From Hymenolepis diminuta (taxonomy: Eukaryota > Platyhelminthes > Cestoda > Cyclophyllidea > Hymenolepididae), in NCBI GenBank assembly GCA_900708905.1, contig CAADRB010000031.1, forward strand, positions 75,480 through 139,479: a stretch of DNA of 64,000 nucleotides, read 5' to 3'. Position numbers and translations under genes: made by a program. Below, in pieces: positions 13,201 to 28,200 of this stretch; position 1 is the first letter of the stretch; every line of letters begins with the position of its first letter. The notes under the pieces were generated by a model. It worked only from the letters and a program-made list of their open reading frames with translations. It searched no databases and had not been told where the DNA came from.

Positions 13201-16200
13201 AGGTTTAGGCCTGTAATACTTTGTGTGGACCAAGATTTTGGATTTGACCTTAATAAACGGGTGAACTATCTTTGCAAATGGGTGAAAGAGAGGGCGAGGC
13301 TTATGACAAGTTGAGGACGCGTGACTGATCGACCGTGAACTGATCAAGTTAGTATGCTTTTAGGGTCTAAATGAAGAATCAGGTGGGAAAATTAAAAAGG
13401 GCGAACTTGGAATTTTGGTGATGGGGGATAAAACCAGCCCTGAAGACTAAAAAAATCAGTTCGTGGTAGATTATCAAGTCGATCTGATCATTCTCATTAA
13501 CTCAAATCAATATGCGTAAGTGTTGAGTTGTGTAAAAATAACTTTGTGCCTTTTAAAAATGCTCCCCTTCATGAAAATTGGCTTTCTTCTCGGTTGAAAT
13601 TCTTATAATCCCGAACGTCAGTTAAAGTGAATTTAATGAACTTTATGTAGCAATGATGAGGAATAAAGAAACTCACATGTAATTGAATTTCGGCGATTGA
13701 AATGCAGATCCATTAGTGAATATAGGGGTCATTGGATTAAACATCTGAGATTCAGAACTGTAGGGTTGATTGTAGGTTTCCGTTCCAGCCATAGATAGTT
13801 GAAACTGAGATTGACCTGGAAGGTTAGATGCTTCACCGTTCATTGGATAGTCACTAAGGCCCATCGATGTGCCATTTCCTTTCGGAGTTCCAACTCCGTT
13901 TGACAGTGGTGGCAGATCGTAGGTGTTGTGCTGACTATTCTTCAGCACTGTCATCGACTTTCCGTAGTCTGTTGAAGAGGTAAATGAACATTAGTTCTAT
14001 TACTGAAACCATATAGCCTTTTGTTGTAATCTAGCGTCCTAAAAAATATATGCAGGAAGTCTTTTGTTTCTAGATCTACGGAGTAGCTGTCATTACTTTT
14101 GAACTGATATTAATTTTGCTGCGTTGAGATATCCTTCATCTAATAATTAAAGAACCAGACTGCAGCTAAGACCGTACTTACTCTAGTTGAAGGACACTAA
14201 GTATTACCATTAAACGGGGTGAAAGTGAAGTTAATGTGTTCCAACGACAGATTTCTCCATTTCTCTACATCTTCTTGGATAACTCATTCGTCATTTGTCT
14301 TTCTTATTTATATTTAATATTATTATGTCTAGTTGACATTTTGTGCATGTCTATCATTTAGATTAGCAATGATTTCTATATATTAATTAGAACGACTAAT
14401 CTAATAGCAAAGAGAGGGTTCCTAAGTCGAAGGCTCCAGAAGATTTTCCATAAATTTATATAATCTAATCAATGATTAGTTTTTGGTTCTATTTAAAATA
14501 GGATTTGGACAAGAGGGAGAAGTAAAATAAGACGACCTCTTTCTTGAAGATATGATTGGTGCCACTCCATGTCCTTTGAACCCTCAGAATACTCCAGAAA
14601 CTAACTTCAGTTAGAGATCCGACGTCACAGCGATTGGGGGATGTTTGCAATAGTTGTTATTTTTCTGAACTAATGACTGTTTTCAATATCACATTTTACA
14701 ATTCTATCCTAAAGTATCTTACATCAGAAGGAAGAATACATCTAAAATTGCATAGGTTTAAGGACTGAGTGGCGTAAAACTCTCATCTTCATTGTTAAAG
14801 ATCATTTTGAAAATATTTGAAGCTTTGATAATGGCGTTTTCTGTAAGTATCTTAACATAGATTTTTCCTTCAAATGACCATAATAGCAAGACGATAGGAG
14901 CTTAATGAGGATGTTACAACTTAAAATTAGGCAATACGTTCTCAAATCCCAACGAGAATTATAGCCATCCATGATTAAATTTACAGCTCTGGGGGACTTA
15001 TCGTGAGATTCAGCTCACTTAAGTCATTGACACTTCCGGTGAGATCTACTTGTCAAGCTTGAGATATGCACAACCGCAGATTAATCCTTAAAGCGTACAG
15101 TAGAGAAAAATATTTTATCTTTGGGAGAAGAAAATACACCCTGAAAATAAAACCGTTTAAGAAGCAGTTATTCAACTATCGCTCGAAAGACCTTTATCGA
15201 ACACACTGCGGGTGGTAATCCCCATTGCCGGACAAGAGCAGTATATATCTCTTATCGACACAGATTTGGACACTCGCCATCGACTGAAACACATCCATGC
15301 ATACTGAATCCATTTACCTAAAAATCTTAGCGTCATAACGATATAAGTATAAACCTTTGGTCTTCTCTTCAAAGGGTAGAGTACGAAAAACAAATTCTTA
15401 CCCATTTGTCGACTTGAAAACTGTCTTGGGCAAAGAGGATTGTTGAATGAAGATGGTTTCTTCCGATTAAGACGACATACAGTTAAGATAATGATTACTG
15501 TTATGGTAAATGCAGCAGTTAACCCAACATAGAACATAATTTCCCGAACATTCAATGCCGAAGACGACCCCTTAGGATCTCCAAGGATTTCACCTATTTC
15601 AAAAGAGGGATAAAGGAAAAGTTTAATTCTAAAAAGGGGAATGAAATGATTCAGCAATTATGATTGGTTTCTTCCTACCTTTGCAATAAGCATTAATCCC
15701 CATTGTTTATACCTTTTTCTTATGAGTATTATCCAAAATTATTTAATCAGAAAATGAGAATTAGGTTGCGATTTGGTGTGGTAAGCTCACAAATTTATCA
15801 CTTTCTTATATCTATGAAATTCCCATGGTTAAATAATACAAACTTTGTTGCGTATCTAGGATTTGGTTTCATGAATTAATGAATAAAGTGCATGGTAGTT
15901 AAAAAAAGTGGGAAGAAAACACAATGGGAAACGAAGACGTTATAAAACATGACTAACCGTGACATTCCAGTGAATCACAGATCCGGAATTCTGAAACAGG
16001 TTGTGGACAGTTGATCGGGACCTCATCAAATTTGGTTACAGAAGGAGACGAATTAACTTCTCCAATTGTCATATTCACGCAACTTCTCATTCGGATCTGT
16101 TGACATCGTCCAGTAACTGGATCCAGACGGCATGAACTCCATATTGACCATGGAGTCATGCTCAAACGAGTCTGGCTGTCTCTTCTGAAGGCTTTTGGAT

Positions 16201-19200
16201 TAACAAAAAAAAACATCTTTAAACCCCAGTCAGTCATGGTAAGGAAAATCAATCATGAGATGGACGTTCCCCTTATTCCATCATTCCTACCGAATTTTTA
16301 AATTTGGCCAAGTTCTAACTGCTTTGAAGAGAACATTAAATCAATGAGTTTGTCAAAAGTTGCTAGTACAGCTACCTTTAATAGAACATCTTGGTCAACA
16401 GAATCGACATGGTTTCAAACAGAAAATTACGCGAACCTTTTTGACCGAATTGAATGAATTTAAATTCTATTACACCTACATATAAGTTGAAATAGTGCCC
16501 TGTGAAAATCGTGACCCGGATTTTTGCGGTTAAGACGTTAAAAATGCATGCAGGTTTTCATGACTTACGAAGTACAGTGACCTCAGCTGTGGAATACCGC
16601 TGTTCAATTCCCAGAGTGTCCGCCACGCATGTATAGTTTCCTTCATCTTGCAGTTCCACTTGATTGACAATTAAACGGTTGTAATCGTCGATTACGATGT
16701 GTGGAAATGTTTGACGATCCACTCGTTTCCCATTCTTCAACCAGTAGACCTACAATATAAAATATGTTATAAATAACCTCTATTGATTAAAATGATTTAG
16801 AGAATTTAAATAATAAAACTTGCGCAATTTATGGACATTCTTCCCAACAGCAAACTTCAAATAGTCTAAACTTGCACAGAACCTTATTGTGGTTTTTCGA
16901 AAAATGAAGTAATAAGTACATCACACCTAGTGTTAGATAGATGCTTATGAAGATGAAAATGAATAGAGATAACATGGTTAACCACTCAGTTCATTAATGA
17001 TGGCAGATAAGCGTGTTAGAGATCAAGGGTTAGATTCCCATTGGTACACATTCAATGAGTGGAATGACCAACCACACTGATTTAAACTAGCTAATATTGG
17101 GAGTGGCGGAATTCGGGTGACTCACAATGGAGACTCTATGATACCACTCTCTACCCAAGATGAGCATTGGAAAAAGCTTTTCTAAATGGGCCTGTGATTA
17201 TCATTGTAATGATAGATAGGCTTCCAATATCGTGGGACCGAACTTATTCAGGAACATGGGGATTAAATGATGAAACTTTGAAATAGAGTAAAAGCAAAAT
17301 CAGACTTAATTGAAATAAAAGTCTCATTATACTTGCACCTTGTTTTTAATACAGGTCAGCCCCCACCTCTACCCTTTATTGAACTCCTCTATTCATCGTA
17401 TTCAGATGCTTTCCGATGATTAAAAAATATGATTTCTTCTTCGGCATGGGGAATAATAATAACAATAATTACAATTTAGATGGGAAATTCCCCGCTCATT
17501 TCAACTAATCTATTTTCAGGACATTTTTGGCTTTGAATATGCATCTGTTTAATAGGGTAGATGAACGTTTCTATCTACCTACTTTCACGCCAAATTTATG
17601 TTAATTTATTCACTCTAAGGGTTTCCAAAGATGCTTCAAATCGCTTCTTCATACTTTAACAATTAAGAAATCACAAAAAACTGAGTCCAGACCAATGGAT
17701 TATGCTGCTTTCTAGACAGATTGTAAAGCTATCTATTAGGAGAGAAACTATACCTATTTTTTTCTTGTCCCTCTTAAACATTATACTTGAGTTAACAATG
17801 GCAGTTTCCTTAACGTGGGTTAAGTAGAAATCCATTTAATAAACTACGGTTAAACTTTGAAGGAGACAAATAATCGACTACCATATGCTAGTGATTTAAA
17901 GCAAAATCTCTGCTATGTTAAAATCTCACTGACTATTAGAAGGAAAATATTTGTTTGAATGGTATGTTCAAATTAATCAATATCGAAGATATGAATTCGT
18001 TTAGTTGTTTAGGGGACAAATACCGAAAGCTGGACATTAGAAAATGAAATAGTGAAATAAAAAAGTAAGATCAAATGAATGATAGGACTATTCTTTCAAC
18101 TCCTACCTGATGCCTTTCCCCTTACACTTTATTAAGTTAATTTACTATCTCCTGTGTTCAGATGCTTTTCCAGTGTGATTAGGTGAGGTTTGAAGCAATA
18201 AGAAACTGAATAATTTCTTTGATCTCTATCTCAAGGATATGTAAAGGATAGGTCAAGTGAAAGGTATTTGGCCAGAAAAATGCTGAAGTGAATAAGTAAA
18301 GAAAGCGATTCAATAAAAGTAGTTTTACACGAAAAGGATTGTGATGAGAACTGTGAGATTTTCAAAATTAGATGCATTCAGAAGGTCCTTAAAATAGAGA
18401 AGAGGGAAAAAATGTCCCTATTATAAATAGCTCCGGAAGAAGAGAACTTGTGATGAGAATTGCTAAATTTCTCTGCTGTGGGAAACACGGTCACACGCAT
18501 TCAATGAGACAGCATTATCTTCGTGTGGGGCAATTGTTAACGGGATATGGGACAGTGCATCACACAAAATACAAGGAAAACACATTTGTAGCTTTTGTGT
18601 GACTGATTCGCCCTATCCTCTTCCTTCCTCCCTTTCCGCTTCCCATTTCTCAAAGTTACATTGAGTTATTTCTCTTTCATTTGGGTCGTGAGTCCTGCCA
18701 GTTTGTACGATAGTTACACGGTTAATATATGAGTTCACGTAGAAGATAGTGTGACAATCTAATCTAACTCCCAAGCTGAAATGTATGATAAACGTCTTTT
18801 AGTATTCATAATGAGGTCTCAATGTTTGAGAAGCTCTCAGATATTAGAGGCTATAAAGATGACCCATAAGAAACTTAGCAAAGGGTTTCTTCATCTGGGG
18901 AAACAATTGCTAATTTCGTTGAAAGAAAGCGTTTGTCAGCATCCATTTTAGAACTTCTCTGTTAAGAAATTCACATTCTGACACCTCTATCCTGCCCGAT
19001 GCTAACCTTTCTCTGGATGTACTCCGAAAGGTATCAGATCAATGACCTCCGAACTGGTAAAAGGGCATATTGACCCCTAAATCATTTGGTAGCAATGGAG
19101 ATAGTGAAAATTAAAATGAAAGTTCGAAGATACATATCAAGAAAATTTCTCGCAATGATCACTATTGTCAAACTGTCATTCAATCTACACGATCTAAGAG

Positions 19201-22200
19201 TTTTTTATTTAATTTTTGCTTATAAAATGTCAAGGCAGCATATTATTACTGATTTGGCATAAACGTGATATACAGCTTTTCGCGCTAATACTGACGCTAA
19301 ATCTAGGCGCATAGAACGCTTTGTCTCACGAAATTTTTGAATGCAGTGACTATTAAATGTTTTTCTTTTAATTTTCAATAATTTCGTATACTGATAACTT
19401 TATTTTCAAACGTTTCCATCATAACTACTAGTCCAATAATTCAGGCTAAATAAAAGGCGAAAGTTTTACATTTTCGTTGGGCGAATTACTAGAAAATAGG
19501 ATAGAAACCCTGGAGGAATTTCGCTGAAGTAGCTTGAGGCCAATTTATTTAAGTTAGTTGAACAAGGAAGAAAAAAAACATGTTGTTATTTAAATCTCAA
19601 ATTCCAATTTTCAAAGTGTTGTGATTAGCCATGTATTAACTATATAGTTCTTTTGTTTTTGAATGCTTAGCATCCATAATGCATTTAACTAAAACTTAGT
19701 AACATTATGAATAGAATCTATTGACAAAAAGATTGCATTCAGCCGTAGAAATCTAGAAATCTACGAAAAGGAATCCTCTCATTTGGTCGGTTTAAACCAA
19801 CAATCTCATTGAGAACGCCAATTGAAATAGACTCTTAAGTTATTTGAATAACTGGGAAGGTGTTTCTAATAAATCCTACTCTACGAAATAATTAAGATTT
19901 TTCAAAATACTACTGATATGAAATACGTTACCTTTGGTGCTGGTTCTCCTTTAGGTGGTTGACAAGAAAGTAGCAGGCGTTGTCCTTTGACAAGTTGTTC
20001 TGGAATTGGCCCCTGTTGAAAATCTCGATCCAGATCTTCAAAACAAGGAAAAGCAATGATTTGATTGTGAATAAATTATCAGCGTTTTGAAAGGAAGGAA
20101 AAAAACATGCGCGAAAGCATGTGCTAAAAGAATGGATTAGTCACTACTCATGGCAAAGAGAATTGGGTCACAAATATATGTGCATACACTCCCTGAGTCA
20201 CTTTGTCGGTTTATCCGGTTCCTAGAAATTTTATGGACTTCTTTGAGTGCTTGTGTGAACAACAAACTCGTTAGAGGTCTCCGTTACGCAGGTGTGAAGC
20301 CGAATTTAGCACAATATCCAAGGTGTCATGCTCAAAAGACGACTCATCTGCTGGAAACACACTTTCTGCCCATTTGAAAAGATTTATGTCGTATCTCACA
20401 CCGTGACAAATCAAAAACTGCTTTAATTTATGAAAAAGTACTGCTTGATAAGGACACCGCAGTAACAAGATTCGATAAAGTGTCAACTTTCATGTTTACG
20501 AGTAACTAGACGCAGTTAACACTATTCGCGTAAACACTGTAAGCGAGGGAGATTGATGACCAATGACAGACCACAACTTTAACTTAGGCACGTGTCTTTA
20601 TTGTAAGAGTGCTAAAGCTGTCTAGAGTAGTGTTTTTCTAAGACACACTTGTTCCCAATTCCTGACACTTGTGGTTAGATTACTTACATGTATAGTGTAC
20701 CATGGGCCACCAAATGGAATAGAAACATTTCATTACATACGCGTAATTCCCTTTCATGTATTTGTGTGCCTTCTAATCGAAAACACAGGCGACATAGACT
20801 CCATGTGCGTGGACGTAGTGTCACATAGGGGTCTGGCTGGGATGCCCTTGTCACTTCCAGTGGTCCGACTCCACTCCCTCCCCCTCTCAGTCTACATTCC
20901 CCCTCCCGGAAGACAGACAGACAGGACAAGTCAGCAGACTGATTCTCTCATTTGCATAATAAGATGGCATTATTAATCTCACGTATCAGTGAGCAGTAAT
21001 TACAGATTTCGATGTTTAGTTGTTAGAGCGATTACTGAACCTACTTTCTCAGTGGACTTCATTTCAACGAACTCATGTAGCTTAATAATCTTTCTTATTC
21101 ATAGAAAGTGGTATGGTTAGAATTCCTACTGATATCATAACTCTCAAATATATATAATAAAACACCTATCCCAAGCCAATAGGAAAGGTGTTCAAAAAGA
21201 CTTTAATAGAGTAGGGAAAAGGTAGCAAGGAATAACTCTGTTGAGAAATTCGCATTCTACCACCCCTTGTTAACCAGAATTGACCAATGTGGTTGACCAT
21301 CCACATCACTTCGACTGATCTCATAATCCCTGGCTTAATAGTCTTGTATGTTAACCCCTATATCACCGACACTCATCTCTGATAGAGTAGTCACCACCAT
21401 TTATTAGCGGACCTAACCTGTGTGGTTGGCCATCCAGCTCACTAGATGTGAACAGATGGACACCGAACCTTTGATCTCTAGCTTTGCTGACAAACTCGTT
21501 AATTGCTACTTATTTATATGAAAACACATGAGTAAAAATCACGTTTATAATATAAATTTTTCTTTTGTCTATTGAATGAAAACTGTGTATTAATCTAGAT
21601 TATCCCCTGAACCAAAGATAGGCTTATATAAATCAAAGCAGCTCTGATGATATACTATAGAAAATGTCAAAAAAATAATACTGGTGGTTGAAGTCAGGAG
21701 AAATAAAGATAAATGTGCTGACAAGTACTTGACGACTTAGCCTAGAATGTGGAGAATAATAACGAAGAAAGATTGGGTGTAAAGTATTTTTGGAATGTAC
21801 ATGCCAAAGAAATATCCAAAGATTGGATATTTTAAAATTTTAATATGTTATTGAGAATAGATTCAAAATTCTATAGACTAATTACTTCTTTTGAATTTCT
21901 TGCCTCTCATTTTGGATCTTCTATTGGTGCGACTTTGAATTCAAGATGAATAATGAAAAATCAATATAATTATATATTCATATGTGAGATTTCTAATTTT
22001 AACTGATAAATAAGGGGCTTAATCAAATACAGCACGTCCTGTTTCATCAATTCAATAGAACAAGGCATCGTCAGGATATAAATACACCCATATAAAAACA
22101 TATTCCTCCTCTCCAGCCGTTTCATTAATAAAAAATTATAAATATTTAAAAATGCGATAAATATGATATCGGTATAGATTTCATCTAATGAGCTCTACTA

Positions 22201-25200
22201 TGTTCAAAATACTTTTGGAAGTCTCCTCGATATTCTTATTGCTTTAAGGAAGTATAGATGAATCAACGTGGCATGGCTGAACATTGAATTAGATCTCAAT
22301 ATTGTATACATGAACTTCCAGAATTGAAATAAAGTAAGACTCGACATTCTAACTTCGTTACATACTTCTGTTCGAAGCCTGTTTTACCTCATTAGATTAT
22401 TTTGCCGTTTATCGTGTTCAACTTCAATGCCACGATTAAAACTAGTAAAGGCGCTTTTGAATGACCATCATTTAATGCCGGGATAGGTTTTCGAATTATT
22501 ACGATTTTGTAAGCATTTCTTGCTATCCACTTCTCTGAAATTACACTTATGTGAATATTATCTGCGCAATAAAGAAATCGTCACCGAACTTCCGGCGGAT
22601 AAATTTTGCCAATTTGCAGGTTCTGGTTGGCGGTGTTACCCACCAAAACTGTAGTTACCCCACTGAGAAAAATTTTTTTCGGTACGAATACGCTGAAAAA
22701 CAGCGTGTCATACATTCAATGGTTAGTAAGAAAACCTTTATAAATCCTCTTTTTCAATCTGATAACACAAATAGGAAACGGAAACTTACAAGCTTCGACA
22801 ACTGTTGCATTCTTGCTAAAGACTTTCTTGTCTTGTTTCAGAGCGGGAATAAGGTTCCAAACTTCGCAAGTACAGACGTAGGCATCAAACCATTCCTCCA
22901 GATCCTTAGTTCGAATTGGAAGACTGATTTTCCAGCGAGCACCATCCGCATCTAGGTTACCGTTAGAATCCAGACGTGTTACTTGAAGTCGTTGTTCATT
23001 AGTATGTTCATTTCCCATGTAGGGGAAAGTCTTATCAGCACAGAAGACAACAGCATGTGATACAGGTTCTGCGATGCATTCAAAAACTGCAGGTTTTCCA
23101 CGCCAAGCATAGTAAACATTTTCAGGTTGTTGGATGAAAACCGGGACTCCTTCAAGGTGCCTCTCATGAGCTTGAACAATATCCTTTTGATGCGAGGCAT
23201 CTGCAGCACCTGAGGAAATATACAGAAGGACATTGATAAGAATTATTTCAGGATTCATGATCTTATCGCATTCCACCTTCACGGTTATCAAAATGTGGAC
23301 AAAAGAAATGATATTGCACTTTTGAGAAATAACCTTTAGGGGCATAGTTACTTTTAACCAGTCAAAGCGCAGCTAATGCATTAACCAATCAGAAGGCGAG
23401 AAAACGAACGCGAGACCATTGGCACATTGAGAAATTATTATCACTGCACATGTGTGCATAAGTGGCTGAATTTTTTGTGCGTTTTTGAAATCCCTACATT
23501 TTAGGATGATAAAATAAAGTATCCTAGGAGAAAGAATGGACAATTTAAGGATGTACAACGCTCAGCAATCATTTAGTGGATATTAAATGTCATTATAAAT
23601 AATGGGATAACTGCACTTCAGCTGATTTTCGAATGTGTTCGGGACGAAAAAAATAAAATATCACATTTTAGCAATCAGTAAATTGAAGAAAATAAATAGG
23701 ACCGTTTTACATGATAGTAGGGAAGGTTCGTGACATTATTATTAAACCAGAGTTCATAAAATACTTACACTTGACTGAGGCGATAGTTAAACTTGGATTT
23801 GAAAAAGTAACTTTCTAATTTTAGCTGGGGCAAATATCAGAATACTTTAACTGTGATACTAAGAAGAATAAGAATGATTATGAATTAACAAGATTTGACG
23901 TTTAAATCATCCTTTTTCGGTCGACTCAGGAATTATAAATTATTTATCTCCAAGGGCTATCAAGATCTACTCATGCTCTTTACCTGGAAAATGGACGATT
24001 ATGCAGCAATGATTAACTTTAGATGAAAAGATATCAATTATTACAATGTAGCGAAGAGAAAAAAAAGAAAGTTTGCATATGAAATTTAAAGGAAAATTAG
24101 GGTGTTAACGCTTAATGTGCTAGTCTGAGAAGTGGTTACAGATTCGACGCAATGCACACCCGATGTGCGAAAAGGCCAATCACAATGGTTAAGTCTAGAT
24201 AATAAAGAACTTCTCACCCATGGGCTCTAAGATGCAACTTCTCTATCCGAGATGAGCAGTGAAAAACACTATCTTAAAGTGATCTGGGAGTTATTAGAAA
24301 GTCAAAGGGAGAATATACAGAAGTCAGGTTATTAATACTCTAGTGATTTACCTCCTCCTTAAACTCGTACCTTTGATTTGGCATTTTATAACAGTTGCAT
24401 GCGAATCTCTTACCTTAAAAATTATAATATTTACTGAGTGATCAATAAGGAAGGGCTAGAAATATTGACTTCCAAAACATGAATTATTTTTCAAATCGGA
24501 AGAAGTGAAGTTAACTCCCAGTTAAAAGAAAAACATTCCAGAATGAAAAGTAATAAGAATTTTATCTGATTTCTACAGTGTTTTAATATTTTTAAAAATT
24601 TAGAGAAAATATTTTTGATATCAGAAGGGATTCAACATCCTCCTGGTCACTACGAAAATCCAATATATCCGTACCTTCAAAGAAATATATTTTGAATGGA
24701 AAATAAAAATGTATTATGACGGATGAAGTTTACCTTTCAATAATTTATCTCAGTATTCCATTTTAATTAGCAATAATATTGAGTAGGCCATTAAAAATCA
24801 CTAATATTTACTAAATATTTTATTACCTAATAATAAAATAAGAGAAATAATTTAACGATTTCAGTGATAATTTATTTGTATATGGGGAAAAAGATTGGCA
24901 TCCGATAATCAAAAATTGCAATAATTCGTTTAATGAATTGAAAATTCATTTGGATTTGCTAAGCATAATTTCTCTTTTAGAAACTGTTATGAAGATCGTA
25001 TGTTTGCCTCGTCTAATCGCACAGTAATCGGGTAATTTCTCATATTCACTAAGATCAGGCCTAAAATTTACCAAAGCACGCAAGACAAGCGGGACAACTG
25101 TTTGCAAATATCATCTCCAATCGGCGTTGAAGACGTTTTTTGCCAACTTTCTCTCGCTTTCTTCGCACCTTCGTCCTGCTAACGAAAATGAGCTCATTCT

Positions 25201-28200
25201 CCTGAACAAATTTTCATCTAAAAGCCGCCCAACAGAACACGAATTCTCTTATCTCCTCTGTCGCCACTTTGTTCAATTGTCTTCAGGTGGAATTATTCTC
25301 CTTCTCCGACCATTTTCTGGTAGTGATTTCGATCTCTTGGTTCGTATTCAACGGTAATTTGCATGCGGCGACCACTCAACTTAGAAAGCTTCCAAAGGTG
25401 CTAGACTGACTCTTATTCACTTCACACAATTTGGTGATGATGATTTATGCACAATTTACCTCAGTGATGCAGCGTGTATGTAAACATTTGACTCATTTTA
25501 CGATATGGATTCGAAGTCCCCTGAAGGTGCAGTCAGTTATTGCCACCTTGTTAAAGGATATTAAAGTGAGTAATTTCCACATGGATACAAGTCCGAAATC
25601 TTCTGCTGAATTAAATAAATCAGTTCTCCACTGTATATCCCAAAGTTGGGGAAAATTTAGTGCGAAACTCCCCATGTCTACCTGGTTTGGGTAGAGGAAG
25701 GTATCCTGAAGCCATGCTATTGAGAAGCACCCATTCTACCAACCCTCATGTTGATCAGAATTTAACAAAGCGGTTGACCTCCTATATTACTAGATGTGTG
25801 GCGATGTGCATCGATTTCGTGAACTCTGCCTTGACAGACATGCACAATGATCACTCCGCTACCATCTCAACAGGCTTTCTAATTGAGCATCAGAAGTGTT
25901 CACAATATAAAATATTTTACTATTTATTACATCTGCTTTATGTTTGAACTTTGGTCACTCATCAAGGCCAAACTGTCATCATATTTCAACTTCAACTAAA
26001 AAAAACTTGGTCTGTTTGTATGAACTCCATGAAACTGACAAAAGTGTCTAGAATAATTCATCTTCACAATAAGATAAATTTCAGTTAATATTTCGAAACA
26101 TCAGTTTATCCCGTCTCATTTTATCTACCGTGAAATTTGAGATAAGCACCAAAGAGACTTCATGTTACGATATCTAATCGCTAAATTTTCACCATCTGTA
26201 TCATTTTAAGTTGCGAATGATTGTGAGGTGGTAAACTTGTGACCAATAGACAACTATACCAGCGTCCTTGGGTTATGTGTCTGGGCAAAGATGTGACACA
26301 AATTACAGGACATTTAAGCGGTTGTTAACTAAAATTAACGGTAACATACATGGTGGACTAAACCAGGAAGAGGTAGACAGATGACTTAATAAAATTCTGA
26401 ACCTATCCAATACGCAGTGAACGTGTGATTTTACCTAGTTTCCTACCTGTCACACGGTGAGTTCTCAAGGTTCTCCTTTTTCATTATTCACTTATCGAAC
26501 TCTCCTATATTGAATTTCTCATTCTCATAACAATATTTACTTGATCGTCTATTCAAATCTGTTTACGACTGACCACCTTTTTCTGATTTCTCTACTCCGT
26601 TCTACAAATGAAACATCTCTCGGCCATTGAGCAGTCTATTGATCCGTGCCACCTCTTCAAATGACACAAACGTTTTGAATTTTAATTTGCCACTTTTTTG
26701 CTCAAAGAGTTTCCGCTATTCTCCATTCTACTACTGTTTCTGTCTACTTCCTGTGTTATCGTAATGAAGTTTGTACAAGCAACGACCTATTAATATTACC
26801 CAGAGTAATGAAAAAACTGACGATTTCTAATCGTGGGAAGCAGTTGAAAGCGGTTCAAAGAATGCTCTAAAAGGCATAAAGGAGAGGAGCTCAAAAAGAT
26901 ACTGAGAGCAATGCCAATGTATCAATGAGTCTTATTTCGATCGATTTGTGGATTCGGGTTATTCAGTATTTGCCAAATGGGTAGCTCTCATTCCAAAATT
27001 CAACTTGTATGTTTCCTTCCCTGGAGTGCAGCAAATGCTTATCTACGATGTCAAATGCCTATCGACCCGTTTTTAATCAGAGGGATCGATTTTGTCACTT
27101 CAATTCATTTCTTCTTCCAATGGTTGGGAAGGCAAAATGATCTTCCATAATATTCAGTTTTATGATGACAGAGATGATATAGCTTTAAATTTTAAGTTCG
27201 TAGAGCTCCGTAAGATGTGTTCATTCAAGGTGAATATGTGTATATATTTGTTCCTGCATACTGTTATTTCAATTATTCATTTATTAATCCTCAGGAATTT
27301 TATCGATTTATCCATAACTAAAACCTCTATTATATAGTATTTCATTCTCCCTGTTTGCCTGTTTTATCAATGTCCATGATTATTTTCTCCTTTCTCTCTC
27401 AACACAACCATCTTCGCCATTGATTATGTCTCCCTCATAAAGCTGGGAAATGTAATAGCTCGGCAGGTTTTCTTTATCCTACGTTAGCATCTCTTCATGA
27501 AGTGGACATCCCATGCTATCAGTGGACAAGGGTACCGTCATTCGATATCAGCATGTATAAAATATTCCTTGACTTGAATCCAAGTTCCAGAAAGTTAAGA
27601 TTTAAACTTGCAAACCGATCGGTTACTTCTAATCCACTTGAAAATTTTCTTAGTTTTAGAAAAAATAGCACACTTGGCAAAAAGGCTTTATTCTCGACAT
27701 ACACCTCTGTTCCGTTCACTATTTTAATAAGGTTAAATGACCTGCCGTTAAATAAAACAACAAAATTCGAAGAATTTATCAAACTGATGGCTACTTTAAC
27801 ATTCCGGATGCAAAGAGTCATCAGCCGACCAATTCAAACAATAAAAATTTGAATTCATGATTACCAGTCGTTCGTTTCTTTCCTTCATTTGAATTGAACT
27901 GCTAAATCTATTTTCTAGTGATAATTTGTTTCAAGCGTTCAAATCGTCCAAAATAATTATTAGTGAATGTGGAGGAAATGGTGCCTATGATTGAAATAAA
28001 TTACCCCTAACAGGAGAGGCCTTTCGCCTTTTAAGTTAAAATTCCTCTCCATTAGAGAAAGAAATATTATGCCGAAGGATTTAAATTACGTTAAAATTTT
28101 TCTTCAGCACCTTAAAATATAGTGAAAACTTATTGATACAAACACCGAAAATTATAAAATTTTTATTTGTTTAAATGCAGTGATTTTCGAGGAACATTAA

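Larger units (their letters stand above)
16750..19931 (-). other. unc5: unc5 intron 3
   Basis: 3,182 nt GT-AG intron. Contains SINE-like copies at 16975-17205 and, inverted, 18960-19095. Two loosely similar CT-rich segments at 17355-17420 and 18105-18175 (each ending TTCAGATGCTTTCC or TTCAGATGCTTTTCC) look like relics of another dispersed repeat. Confidence 0.8.

Noticed and set aside
15594..16568. Search for a second TSP1 exon
   Set aside because: No W-x-x-W with cysteines and no phase 1-1 segment in either intron.
20671..20976. 101-codon ORF in intron 2
   Set aside because: Low-complexity CT-rich coding, no homology, competing ORF on the other strand.
22716..22789. Extension of unc5 exon 2 through CKFPFPICVIRLKK
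   Set aside because: Follows a consensus GTAAGT donor that gives exact frame with exon 3; the extension is intron read-through.
27502..27852. 116-codon ORF in the loop of the inverted repeat, considered as a transposase
   Set aside because: No DDE or other transposase signature, and an equally long ORF overlaps on the other strand.
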